From NCBI GenBank assembly GCA_030037515.1, contig JASHRE010000589.1:1-5572 (forward strand): a stretch of DNA of 5,572 bases. Direction: 5' to 3'. Both the position numbers and the translations under genes were made by a program. Below are positions 1 to 5,071 of the stretch, piece after piece (position 1 is the first letter of the stretch; each line of letters starts with the position of its first letter). A model generated the notes under the pieces. That model was not told the origin of the DNA. It did no database searches and saw nothing but the letters and a program-made list of their open reading frames with translations. The DNA is from Candidatus Sulfotelmatobacter sp. (lineage in GTDB: Bacteria; Acidobacteriota; Terriglobia; Terriglobales; Acidobacteriaceae).

Positions 1-684
1 CGCAAGAGCGATGTGCAGGAGAGTCAGTGGTTGCTGAAGCTACATACCTACGGACTACTGAACAACTCCTTCCAACCCCCGTCGGGGATCCGCACACTGC
101 GCACCTACTGGCGGCAAAGGGCGGAACACGTCACCGGAGCAGCCACCTGCATCCAGCGGATACAGGAAGCGCTAACCCAGATGAACCTGCAGCTGGCTAA
201 TGTGATCAGTGATATCAGCGGGCTTACTGGACAGAAGATCCTGCGTGCGATTATCGCAGGCGAGCGCGATGGGCTGACATTGGCCAAATTCCGAGATCCA
301 CGAGTGCAGGCGAGTGAGGAAGAGATTGCCAAGAGCCTGGAGGGAAATTGGCGCCCTGAACTCGTCTTCATCTTGAAGCAGGAAATGGAGATGTACGATA
401 CCTACCAACAGAGAATCAGCGAGTGTGATCAGCAGTTGCAGAAGCATTTGGCCGATTTTGCCGATCATCCCCGTAATCCTCTCCAACCATCCGCGCAAGG
501 CAAGGCCAAGGGGAGAAAAGCCAAGCCAGCCGCTAAGAATGCCCCTCAGTTTGGTCTCAGCAGTGAACTTGAGCGCATCACTGGTGTGGACCTTACGCGC
601 ATTGACGGTATCGATGTTATGGGAAGCCAAACGATTTTAAGTGAAATAGGGTTGGACATGGGGAAATGGAAAACCGACATTTGA
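1..684 (+). pseudogene. IS110-family transposase, truncated at both ends
   Basis: The reading frame is open from the first base, so the 5' part lies outside the window. Its first residues, RKSDVQESQWLLKLHTYGLL, match the end of the DEDD (RuvC-like) domain of IS110-family transposases, and a helical linker follows. At about codons 187-223 ITGVDLTRIDGIDVMGSQ and then EIGLDMGKWKT mark the start of the second IS110 domain (Transposase_20 type). Family members usually continue for roughly another 100 residues, including the region with the catalytic serine. Here the frame stops three codons after KWKT (TGA at 682-684), and none of the three forward frames downstream restores the expected continuation. 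The protein should therefore be inactive. IS110 elements are known to carry a guide (bridge) RNA in a noncoding end. The right end is gone here, and the left end cannot be judged. The family call is firm. Whether the 5' part is intact is unknown. Confidence 0.88.
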
Positions 685-698
685 TGTGCTACCGACAT
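673..698. repeat. Direct repeat ACCGACAT at the IS110 break point
   Basis: ACCGACAT occurs at 673-680 and again at 691-698, 18 bp apart. The first copy lies exactly where the IS110 transposase stops matching its family. On the minus strand this reads as two ATGTCGGT units, plus a TGTCG at 699-703. Repeated short motifs of this sort are typical of IS ends, and IS21-type ends would fit. No IS21 gene is present in the window, so this is only a candidate scar. Confidence 0.3.
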
Positions 699-714
699 CG
701 CGACACTCATTCGC

Positions 715-743
715 TTGACAACCCGGATATCGAAGCCTACCCT
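715..743 (+). promoter_or_regulatory. Candidate sigma-70 promoter for the membrane-protein gene
   Basis: A perfect -35 box TTGACA (715-720) is followed by a 17-bp spacer and a weak -10 box TACCCT (738-743), which keeps the important second A and last T. Transcription would start near 750 and give a leader of about 105 nt before the ATG at 855. A second weaker -35-like TTGACG lies at 766-771 but has a poor -10 partner. Confidence 0.35.
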
Positions 744-806
744 GCCCGCAGGACAACCATGACGGTTGACGGATGTTGATGCTTTGTGCATTGAGTGTCC
801 ATTCGA

Positions 807-830
807 GCCGAAAGTTCGGCCATTTTTGGC
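807..830 (+). promoter_or_regulatory. Overlapping hairpins in the leader
   Basis: GCCGAAAGTTCGGC (807-820) folds into a compact stem of at least 5 bp and is followed two bases later by TTTTT (823-827), which resembles a weak intrinsic terminator. A second stem, GCCATTTTTGGC (819-830), reuses the last bases of the first, so the two cannot form together. This is an attenuator-like layout 12 bp before the RBS at 842. It may also simply be the end of the upstream unit. Confidence 0.3.
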
Positions 831-854
831 TTCAGGACTTCAAGGAGTATAACT

Positions 855-1106
855 ATGGCGCATGGATTTATCTGGTGGATCGTCGTCGGTTTAGTTGCTG
901 GGTGGGCAGCCGGAAAGATTATGAAAGGCGGTGGCTACGGAGTGATTGCCGACATTTTGTTGGGAATCGTGGGCGGTATCGTTGGTGGTTGGGTAGTGGG
1001 GTTGCTTGGCATAGGCAGGGGCGGCCTGATTTCGGGCATTTTAGTGGCGATCTTGGGAGCGGTAATCCTAATCTGGATTACAAGGCTCATCAAGAAGGAA
1101 GCTTAG
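855..1106 (+). CDS. GlsB/YeaQ/YmgE-family small membrane protein
   Basis: An 83-residue, very hydrophobic, glycine-rich protein with three predicted transmembrane segments, at about residues 4-22, 30-53 and 56-76, and a short basic tail (RLIKKEA). The start GFIWWIVVGLVAG and the spaced GGIVGG and GRGGLISG motifs are typical of the 'transglycosylase-associated' or GlsB/YeaQ/YmgE family. Those proteins are usually 80-85 residues, sit in the inner membrane and are often linked to stress or stationary phase. Their molecular role is poorly defined. The ATG at 855 is chosen because AAGGAG (842-847) sits 7 nt upstream and because the length then fits the family. An in-frame upstream start at 795 would add 20 atypical residues. 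The gene stands alone, with a candidate promoter at 715-743 and a hairpin leader. It looks intact. Confidence 0.9.
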   Translation: MAHGFIWWIVVGLVAGWAAGKIMKGGGYGVIADILLGIVGGIVGGWVVGLLGIGRGGLISGILVAILGAVILIWITRLIKKEA

Positions 1107-1692
1107 TACCTCGCACCCTTCGGAGGATAGGAGCAATGGAGTGGTTCGCCACGAGCACGAATTGCTGCCGCACAACGCGCCAGACGGACGAAAGTGAAGG
1201 CGAAACGGCCAAATCTTGCGCACGGGGGCATTTTAAATGCAATTGGTCGTTACTACGCAAAAGGACAACAACACAAGTGACGCATGCTTCGTGGTACCCC
1301 CCGGCCAAAGGACTCCAAAAGATTATGAGATGGTGACGCCGACGACCATGGGAGGCGAGATTGACGGCTTACCGCTCAGCCTCCGAATGCATTTTGGTCG
1401 TTTCATCCGAAGCCAAAACTCGCGCAGGACTGCAACCACATAGATAGCACGCCCCAAACGCCACCGTTTCGAATTTTCGAACGGGTCGCGAGCTTAAGTT
1501 TGACGACAGTTACGGGGTGTACAATTTGCCCTGTGAGCGACGCTGAGCAGGGCGTTCCATCATTCCAGGCCTCCCATCTTCTGGGTCGCCTATGCAGACA
1601 ATCAAACGTATCCCTCCGTGCACTTCGATACAATCAGCGATTCCGCTGAATATTCTCTAAGGTGACGGGCATGGCTGAAACTCTCGCCATCA
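1107..1692. other. Stretch without a convincing gene
   Basis: No reading frame here resembles a known family. The best forward candidate starts at ATG 1136 (66 codons, stop 1334-1336), with GGAGG 1122-1126 nine bases upstream. Its composition, rich in Thr, Arg, Cys and Trp, does not look coding. A frame at 1237-1443 overlaps it and has no clear RBS. The non-random structure seen is a short palindrome GCATTTTAAATGC (1228-1240), a hairpin CCGTTTCGAA/TTCGAACGG (1464-1484) and a hairpin GCCCTG/CAGGGC (1528-1553) with an inner AGC/GCT pair. None has a U-tract, so they are not intrinsic terminators. Confidence 0.5.
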
Positions 1693-1788
1693 CTACACGA
1701 CATCGCCAAATATTACATTGCGCACAGAAACCACCGCACAGAGGATAGCGGGCAGAACAAAGTACAGGTCGCAGATGATCATTGACAT
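1693..1788 (-). CDS. Possible 31-residue membrane micro-protein
   Basis: On the minus strand GAGGAG (1799-1794) lies 5 nt before ATG at 1788-1786, a near-ideal ribosome-binding site. The frame runs 31 codons to TAG (1695-1693). The peptide begins MSMIICDLYFVLPAILCAVV and is hydrophobic over about residues 3-22, enough for one membrane span, with a short polar tail that starts SVRN and ends VV. It lies about 185 bp downstream of the decayed gene on the same strand, beyond that gene's terminator, so it would need its own promoter. I see no strong one. I recognise no family. The strong RBS and the hydrophobic run support translation, but the frame is short enough to arise by chance. Confidence 0.4.
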   Translation of the reverse strand: MSMIICDLYFVLPAILCAVVSVRNVIFGDVV

Positions 1789-1931
1789 GGTTTCTCCTCG
1801 GGAAAGCAAAGTACATTACATTTCTAGATGATCACGTCCGTAACAATTGTACAGTTACTTCTGGGACGAGCCCGCCAGTAATGAACTACTGGCATCTTGG
1901 AACCTACAACGCCAGGAACAAACGGGCAGAG

Positions 1932-1960
1932 AAAACCCCTGACGAACAATCTCAAGGGGG
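1932..1960 (-). terminator. Intrinsic terminator of the decayed minus-strand gene
   Basis: Read on the minus strand, CCCC-T-TGA (1959-1952) pairs with TCAGGGG (1942-1936) across a 9-nt loop with one bulged T, followed at once by TTTTCTCT. It begins about 13 bp after the stop codon at 1975-1973. Position and shape fit a Rho-independent terminator for that gene. Confidence 0.6.
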
Positions 1961-1972
1961 ATCTTGTAAACC

Positions 1973-2293
1973 TTATTTGCCAGCTCTCTTCGCAGCCTTA
2001 ACTTTTGCCCATCTCGCGCGTTGCGCAGCGGCGATCTTTCTGCGGACCGCGGCTGACAACATAGTCTTTTGCTTCGGTTTTGGCACACTGACGACGTTCT
2101 GCTACTGCCCGCGGGATTCAGCCCATCGCGCCCGTTGAGCCGCGGCTATTCGTGCTCATGCGGCTGCGCTGAGTGTCGGGCGTCTAGTAGCGCCGCCTGT
2201 GCTCCCGCCTAGCGCCTTAATTGCAGCGTTCAACCCATTTAGTTCCTTCTGAGCTCCGCCCCGTTCAGACTTCAGTGTCTGCAAAACGTCCAT
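1973..2293 (-). pseudogene. Small basic protein with IAAAQRARWA repeats, two in-frame stops
   Basis: One continuous minus-strand frame runs 107 codons from ATG (2293-2291) to TAA (1975-1973), interrupted only by TGA at codon 46 (2158-2156) and TAG at codon 64 (2104-2102). GGAG (2305-2302) lies 8 nt before the ATG. The N-terminus (MDVLQTLKSERGGAQKELNG) reads as a short coiled coil. Two copies of one motif follow: LSAAA-stop-ARIAAAQRARWA and LSAAVRRKIAAAQRARWAKV, then a lysine/alanine-rich tail. From memory, this layout (coil plus SAAxRxxIAAAQRARWAK tails) is common in small proteins of unknown function from Acidobacteriota. The motif also resembles short DNA-binding helices of NUMOD3 type. Each stop is one C-to-T change from a sense codon: CGA-to-TGA, where the second repeat has Arg, and CAG-to-TAG. 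RBS, frame, stop and terminator all survive, so inactivation seems recent. Readthrough or sequence error are the alternatives. The overlapping forward frame 1782-2138 is a shadow of this gene. Confidence 0.75.
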
Positions 2294-2420
2294 TTAAGGT
2301 TCTCCGGATCAGATTTGTACGAAGAGATGGAGCTTAGCATTGTACGAAAGCAAAGGCCCTGCAGTGTGCGAAGCCGCTGGAGAGAACGTAAGACCTTTCG
2401 ATTGAATTAGGAGGAATGCA

Positions 2421-2424
2421 CTAG
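2421..2424. repeat. CTAG target duplication, left copy
   Basis: CTAG lies directly outside the left inverted repeat and recurs at the right end (3730-3733). Many IS5-family elements duplicate a 4-bp YTAR target, so CTAG fits. As CTAG is a palindrome, it could also be counted as part of the inverted repeats. Confidence 0.6.
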
Positions 2425-2439
2425 CAGGATGCTGAAAAA
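2425..2439 (+). repeat. Left terminal inverted repeat of the IS5 element
   Basis: CAGGATGCTGAAAAA pairs with the reverse complement of 3715-3729, with mismatches at positions 5, 7 and 8. It is the more canonical-looking of the two ends. Confidence 0.65.
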
Positions 2440-2463
2440 AGTACTCCTAATCCACAACTGAGT

Positions 2464-3581
2464 ATGGTACGAGAAAGCATGCGCGGAACTGATCAGCAGC
2501 AGAATCATGTGTTCAGTTATTTGTCTCCCGAAGCACGCGTGCCCCAGGATCATCCATTGCGCGCCATCCGGACCATGGTTGACCAAGTGTTGGCCCGGCT
2601 GTCGCGACGGTTTGACGGCATGTACGCTTCGGTGGGACGGCCGTCGATTGCGCCGGAGAAATTGCTGCGGACGCAGTTGCTGCAAAGCTGCAAATGCTGT
2701 ACACCATCCGCAGCGAGCGCTTGCTGATGGAAGAGATGGACTACAACTTGCTGTTCCGTTGGTTTGTGGGCCTGAATGCGGATGACGAGGTGTGGGATGC
2801 GACGAGCTTCAGCAAGAATCGTGATCGGTTGCTGCAAGCTGACGTGGCCAAGGAGTTCTTGGCGCAAGTAGTGGCGCAAGCGAGTGCTCAAGGCCTGACG
2901 TCGGATGAGCATTTCACGGTAGACGGGACATTGCTGGAAGCCTGGGCGGGAGCGAAGAGCTTTCAAGCCAAGGAGAAGAAACCCGGTCCTCCGCCGGATG
3001 ATCCGGGCAACCCGACAGTAGACTTTCACGGTGAGCAGCGGTCCAACGATAGCCGTGAATCGAAGACGGATCCCGAGGCACAGTTGGCGCGCAAAGGGCC
3101 AGGCAAGGAGTCGAAGTTGAGTTACAGCGGGAATCTGTTGGTGGAGAACCGCAACGGGCTCATCGTGGCGGCGGAAGTGTTTCAGGCCAATGGGACGGCA
3201 GAACGCGATGCCGCGCTGGTCATGTTGGAGAAGTTGGCAGGCACACACCCGGTGACGGTGGGGGGAGACAAGGGATTCGACACGCAGGGATTCGTGGCGG
3301 AGTGCCGGAATATGTGGGTGACGCCGCACGTGGCGCAGAACCACAAACGGCCTGGCGGGAGTGCGATCGATAGACGCACGACGCGGCACCCCGGTTATGC
3401 CGTCAGCCAAAGGAAGAGGAAGCGAATCGAAGAATGCTTCGGCTGGCTGAAGACGATTGCGCTGATGCGGAAGCTGCGGCATCGTGGTGTCTGCAAGGTG
3501 GACTGGATCTTCACCTTCGCCTGCGCGGCCTACAATCTGGTGCGCATGCGAAACCTCGCAGCCGCAGTTCCTGTGGTGTAA
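2464..3581 (+). pseudogene. IS5-family DDE transposase, frameshifted by 8-bp duplication
   Basis: The N-terminal part (from ATG 2464, or more likely ATG 2479, MRGTDQQQNHVFSYLSPEAR) is the helical DUF772-like domain. It runs in one frame to RTQLLQ and then goes out of frame. The rest continues in the -1 frame from ATG 2694 (MLYTIRSERLLMEEMDYNLL) to TAA at 3579-3581. Removing one copy of the tandem GCTGCAAA (2679-2694) restores LLQMLYTIRSERLL, the expected family sequence, and a protein of about 364-369 residues. In the second part the DDE residues are all present: D77 in FTVDGTLLEAW, D192 in GGDKGFDTQG and E246 in RKRIEECFGWLK, the last fitting R-x3-E-x6-K. The catalytic core is therefore intact and only the frame is broken. 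The second frame starts with its own ATG but would lack the N-terminal DNA-binding region. A 373-codon frame on the opposite strand (2550-3671) is a shadow. Confidence 0.88.
2679..2694 (+). repeat. 8-bp tandem duplication GCTGCAAA x2
   Basis: Two perfect adjacent copies, at 2679-2686 and 2687-2694, sit exactly at the transposase frameshift. One copy gives the family-like reading LLQML; two shift the frame. No slippery heptamer is visible here, so a mutation explains it better than programmed frameshifting. Confidence 0.85.
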
Positions 3582-3714
3582 GTCGAGGCCGAAGTGTGCC
3601 CCGCAGCGCAAAGAGACAGCGCTGGGGACTTGAAAAGCACTGAGAATCCACATTTCCGATAACAGAAACAATTAAAACAACGACGGACGGAAAGAGAATT
3701 ACGCCCGCCGCGAG

Positions 3715-3729
3715 TTTTTCATTAGCCTG
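3715..3729 (-). repeat. Right terminal inverted repeat of the IS5 element
   Basis: Read inward on the minus strand it is CAGGCTAATGAAAAA, matching the left end at 12 of 15 positions. The four bases outside it (3730-3733) are CTAG, the same as outside the left end. Confidence 0.6.
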
Positions 3730-3733
3730 CTAG
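3730..3733. repeat. CTAG target duplication, right copy
   Basis: Matches the CTAG at 2421-2424. A further CTAG at 3735-3738 (CTAGGCTAG overall) means the exact boundary is slightly ambiguous. Confidence 0.55.
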
Positions 3734-3748
3734 GCTAGAAGGACCGCC

Positions 3749-3812
3749 GCGCATAAATTGGTAGTGTACTGGTTACCAGACCAGAGATGGCGGTTCCTTC
3801 CCGTCGCCCCCA
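3749..3812 (+). pseudogene. tRNA-like remnant
   Basis: Most of a cloverleaf can be drawn. The D stem is GCGC/GTGT (3749-3752, 3764-3767) with an 11-nt loop containing TTGGTA. The anticodon stem is CTGGT/ACCAG (3769-3773, 3780-3784), followed by a 4-nt variable loop. The T stem is GGCGG/CCGTC (3789-3793, 3801-3805) with a 7-nt loop TTCCTTC. Arm lengths and spacing are those of a tRNA. Defects: the anticodon loop has six bases (TACCAG) instead of seven, the T loop lacks the usual RA after TTC, and the 3' acceptor strand GCCCCCA (3806-3812) has no partner upstream, where the IS5 end and its flank lie. The amino acid identity cannot be assigned. It could be a decayed tRNA or a tRNA fragment left at an old integration site. 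Confidence 0.4.
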
Positions 3813-3840
3813 CCCCACTCCTAAAATTGTTGGGAGCAAT

Positions 3841-3866
3841 AAAAAAGCCCCAACGCTCGCGGGGCT
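3841..3866 (-). terminator. Intrinsic terminator reading leftward
   Basis: On the minus strand AGCCCC (3866-3861) pairs with GGGGCT (3851-3846) around a 9-nt loop, followed by TTTTT (3845-3841). It is a clean Rho-independent terminator. No minus-strand gene is evident directly to its right, so what it ends is unknown. There is no T-run on the plus-strand side. Confidence 0.6.
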
Positions 3867-4005
3867 GTAATCGGAGGCGAATCTTTTCTCCAACCAAAGA
3901 AACGCAATATAGAAGTTAGCGAAGATAAAGCCTGTCGGCGATACAGCGGACCCCGTAGGACAATGCCGAAGGTTCTAGAGGAAAAACCCTATGTATTTTA
4001 AGGTG

Positions 4006-4023
4006 ATGTTTGATATCAAACAT
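4006..4023. promoter_or_regulatory. 18-bp perfect palindrome, candidate operator
   Basis: ATGTTTGATATCAAACAT is a perfect inverted repeat without a spacer, 26 bp before the ATG at 4050. Its length and symmetry fit a dimeric regulator's binding site. As RNA it could form only a short stem with little or no loop, so a DNA-level role is more likely. No regulator is encoded nearby. Confidence 0.4.
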
Positions 4024-4049
4024 TCACGCCTCTCGTCCATGTTTCGATC

Positions 4050-4241
4050 ATGCCCGCGCGCCGCTTAGAAGATCGTATTAGGCTTCTCTGTGCTCGTCTT
4101 CTCATCGAACAGGAACCGGAATGGAGTCTTACGGTGAAAGAGCTTCGGTTCGCCTTGCACGAGCACACCCTTCGTATCAGGAATCGCGCAACCGCAGTTT
4201 TCGTTGTGGGCAAGCGCATAGTCGAACGCAGGAGAAAGTGA
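4050..4241 (+). CDS. Small helical protein of unknown function (63 aa)
   Basis: The frame starts MPARRLEDRIRLLCARLLIE and ends IVERRRK, with TGA at 4239-4241. The pattern of charged and hydrophobic residues predicts two amphipathic helices, at about residues 4-22 and 27-48, joined by a short turn (EPEWSL). The middle, ELRFALHEHTLRIRNR, and the RLEDRIRxLCAR start resemble a group of 60-80-residue proteins I recall from Acidobacteriota genomes, often ending in ERR plus basic residues. No enzyme motif, signal peptide or membrane segment is seen. ATG 4050 is the first usable start in a frame open from 4014, but no clear RBS precedes it, which lowers confidence. The opposite-strand frame 4016-4219 looks like a shadow, being basic and low in complexity. 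The nearby palindrome may regulate it. A hairpin (4269-4286) follows the stop. Confidence 0.55.
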   Translation: MPARRLEDRIRLLCARLLIEQEPEWSLTVKELRFALHEHTLRIRNRATAVFVVGKRIVERRRK

Positions 4242-4757
4242 CAGAAAAAGTTCTACTCGAGTAATCTACGCAATCTTTTGATTGTGTTCCGGACCGATTC
4301 ACCCGTCCCATCTTCTTCGCTAAAGCAAGCAGACATCGGACCTTCTTATCTTCTTATCTTCTATTCGTGTGACATCTGGTAATGCAGATTGGCTCCGCAC
4401 GGGCTGGAATAAAGAATGGCGCGAAGTGTCCCAGAGTCTCTGGAACGTGTCAATAGGACTCGGGGGTAAAGGCTGTGGAAAACCAGCCCCAACACCCCAA
4501 CAAGGGCATTCCCCCCGGGGGACCGGCCCTACCTTCCGGGTATCTAAATAGATTGAAAAGATCCGATGGATTGGCGACCATCGGGCAAGCGGAGAAGATG
4601 TTTCTCTCGTGATGGATCGCGACAATATTGCACGATTGCACGGGGCGAATCGACACCGTTTGCGATTTTATTGCAGCCCACTAATGCAGTGCGCGGTAGA
4701 ATGGTGCCACTTTGTCTCAGTTCACTTCCACCGACTTTTCGCTTAGAGGAGTGTCGC
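4242..4757. other. Intergenic stretch with short repeats, no supported gene
   Basis: It contains a 7-bp hairpin CGCAATC-TTTT-GATTGTG (4269-4286, one G-U pair), which may be a weak transcription end for the upstream gene. It also has a pyrimidine tandem repeat CTTCTTAT x2 plus CTTCTATT (4342-4365) and a GC palindrome around 4510-4522. Forward frame 4369-4551 and three overlapping minus-strand frames have no RBS and no recognisable protein character. The right part, from about 4620, is probably the control region of the gene at 4758. Confidence 0.5.
4627..4642. repeat. Tandem ATTGCACG x2, candidate operator
   Basis: Two perfect adjacent copies of ATTGCACG (4627-4634, 4635-4642), with a partial copy ATTGCA at 4670-4675, all 80-130 bp upstream of the ATG at 4758. 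Direct repeats in this position could bind a regulator, or may be a slippage duplication. Confidence 0.35.
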
Positions 4758-5018
4758 ATGGCTCTGGAAACGCAGTCTGATTCCCCGTACTCCGTGAAGA
4801 TCGAGACCGCAACGGGCAGGTTCACAACTATCCCAACTGTCGTCTTGACACCAAAGCAGTTGGAAGACTTCCTTCAGGTTGAGTTCAAGAGATTAGCGCA
4901 AGAAGCGGGCGTAAAGGGCGCCCGTGTTCATGTAGAGCGTGCTGTTGTCGACGATTATGAGCAGGTCATCCGAGAGGTTGCCGCGTGCTTGCGCTCAGCC
5001 AAGGCAAGCGCAGCGTGA
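4758..5018 (+). CDS. Hypothetical protein, 86 aa, alpha/beta
   Basis: ATG at 4758 has an excellent RBS: AGAGGAG (4745-4751) with 6 nt spacing. The frame is open further upstream to 4566, but that part has no comparable start. The protein is soluble, with no signal peptide or membrane segment. Its predicted order is strand (YSVKIET), strand (FTTIPTVVL), helix (TPKQLEDFLQVEFKRLAQEA), strand (ARVHVERAVV) and helix (DDYEQVIREVAACLRSA), then an Ala/Ser/Lys tail. I recognise no family and see no catalytic motif. It stands alone: about 515 bp separate it from the gene before, and a possible short hairpin follows 35 bp after the stop. The tandem ATTGCACG repeats upstream suggest local control. Coding character is clear from the RBS and balanced composition. 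The function is unknown. Confidence 0.75.
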   Translation: MALETQSDSPYSVKIETATGRFTTIPTVVLTPKQLEDFLQVEFKRLAQEAGVKGARVHVERAVVDDYEQVIREVAACLRSAKASAA

Positions 5019-5053
5019 ATTGAGTCACTCGCCTGGGTCAAAATCGCCCGACA

Positions 5054-5071
5054 GGGGTTGAACCTTACCCC
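5054..5071 (+). terminator. Weak terminator-like hairpin
   Basis: GGGGT (5054-5058) pairs with ACCCC (5067-5071) around an 8-nt loop and is followed by ATTTCC. Its position 35 bp after the stop of the 86-aa gene suits a terminator, but the stem is short and the T-run has only three bases. Confidence 0.3.

Larger units (their letters stand above)
2425..3729 (+). mobile_element. IS5-family insertion sequence (about 1305 bp)
   Basis: The element has a single transposase gene in the forward direction, imperfect terminal inverted repeats and flanking CTAG. The left end reads CAGGATGCTGAAAAA (2425-2439). The right end, read inward on the minus strand, is CAGGCTAATGAAAAA (3729-3715), giving 12 matches in 15. 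The CAGG-x-T-xx-TGAAAAA pattern is common at ends of elements carrying this transposase. Only about 25-40 bp separate the left end from the gene, but about 148 bp follow the stop codon on the right. The element sits between the upstream region of the decayed minus-strand gene and a tRNA-like remnant. The broken transposase makes it non-autonomous, and the mismatched ends suggest it is not recent. Confidence 0.75.

Noticed and set aside
105..630. Minus-strand frames of 88 and 152 codons
   Set aside because: Both are antisense to the IS110 transposase, with no RBS or family resemblance.
773..1336. 187-codon forward frame overlapping the GlsB-type gene
   Set aside because: It reads the membrane-protein gene in another frame and its translation is Arg/Trp/Ser-rich without domain features. 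Only the short part after 1136 is worth a low-confidence mention.
1500..1525. TTGACG and TACAAT as a promoter
   Set aside because: The spacer is only 14 bp, too short for a sigma-70 promoter, and no gene follows.
1782..2138. 118-codon forward frame
   Set aside because: Its C-terminal half is the antisense of the decayed minus-strand gene, whose repeated IAAAQRARWA motif, RBS and terminator are far better evidence.
2679..2696. Programmed frameshift in the IS5 transposase
   Set aside because: No X-XXY-YYZ slippery heptamer is present, and removing one copy of the exact tandem duplication explains the break fully.
2550..3671. 373-codon minus-strand frame across the IS5 transposase
   Set aside because: It lies antisense to a clear DDE transposase, has no family resemblance and is rich in Arg, His and Leu as expected of a shadow frame.
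3900..3985. Possible c-di-GMP (GEMM) riboswitch, suggested by AAAGCC and a purine-rich context
   Set aside because: The conserved core and tetraloop receptor cannot be laid out, and only a 4-bp CTGT/ACAG stem forms convincingly.
4320..4656. Overlapping frames on both strands around the GC-rich segment at 4470-4550
   Set aside because: No RBS, no conserved motif, and proline/glycine-rich translations typical of noncoding GC-rich DNA.
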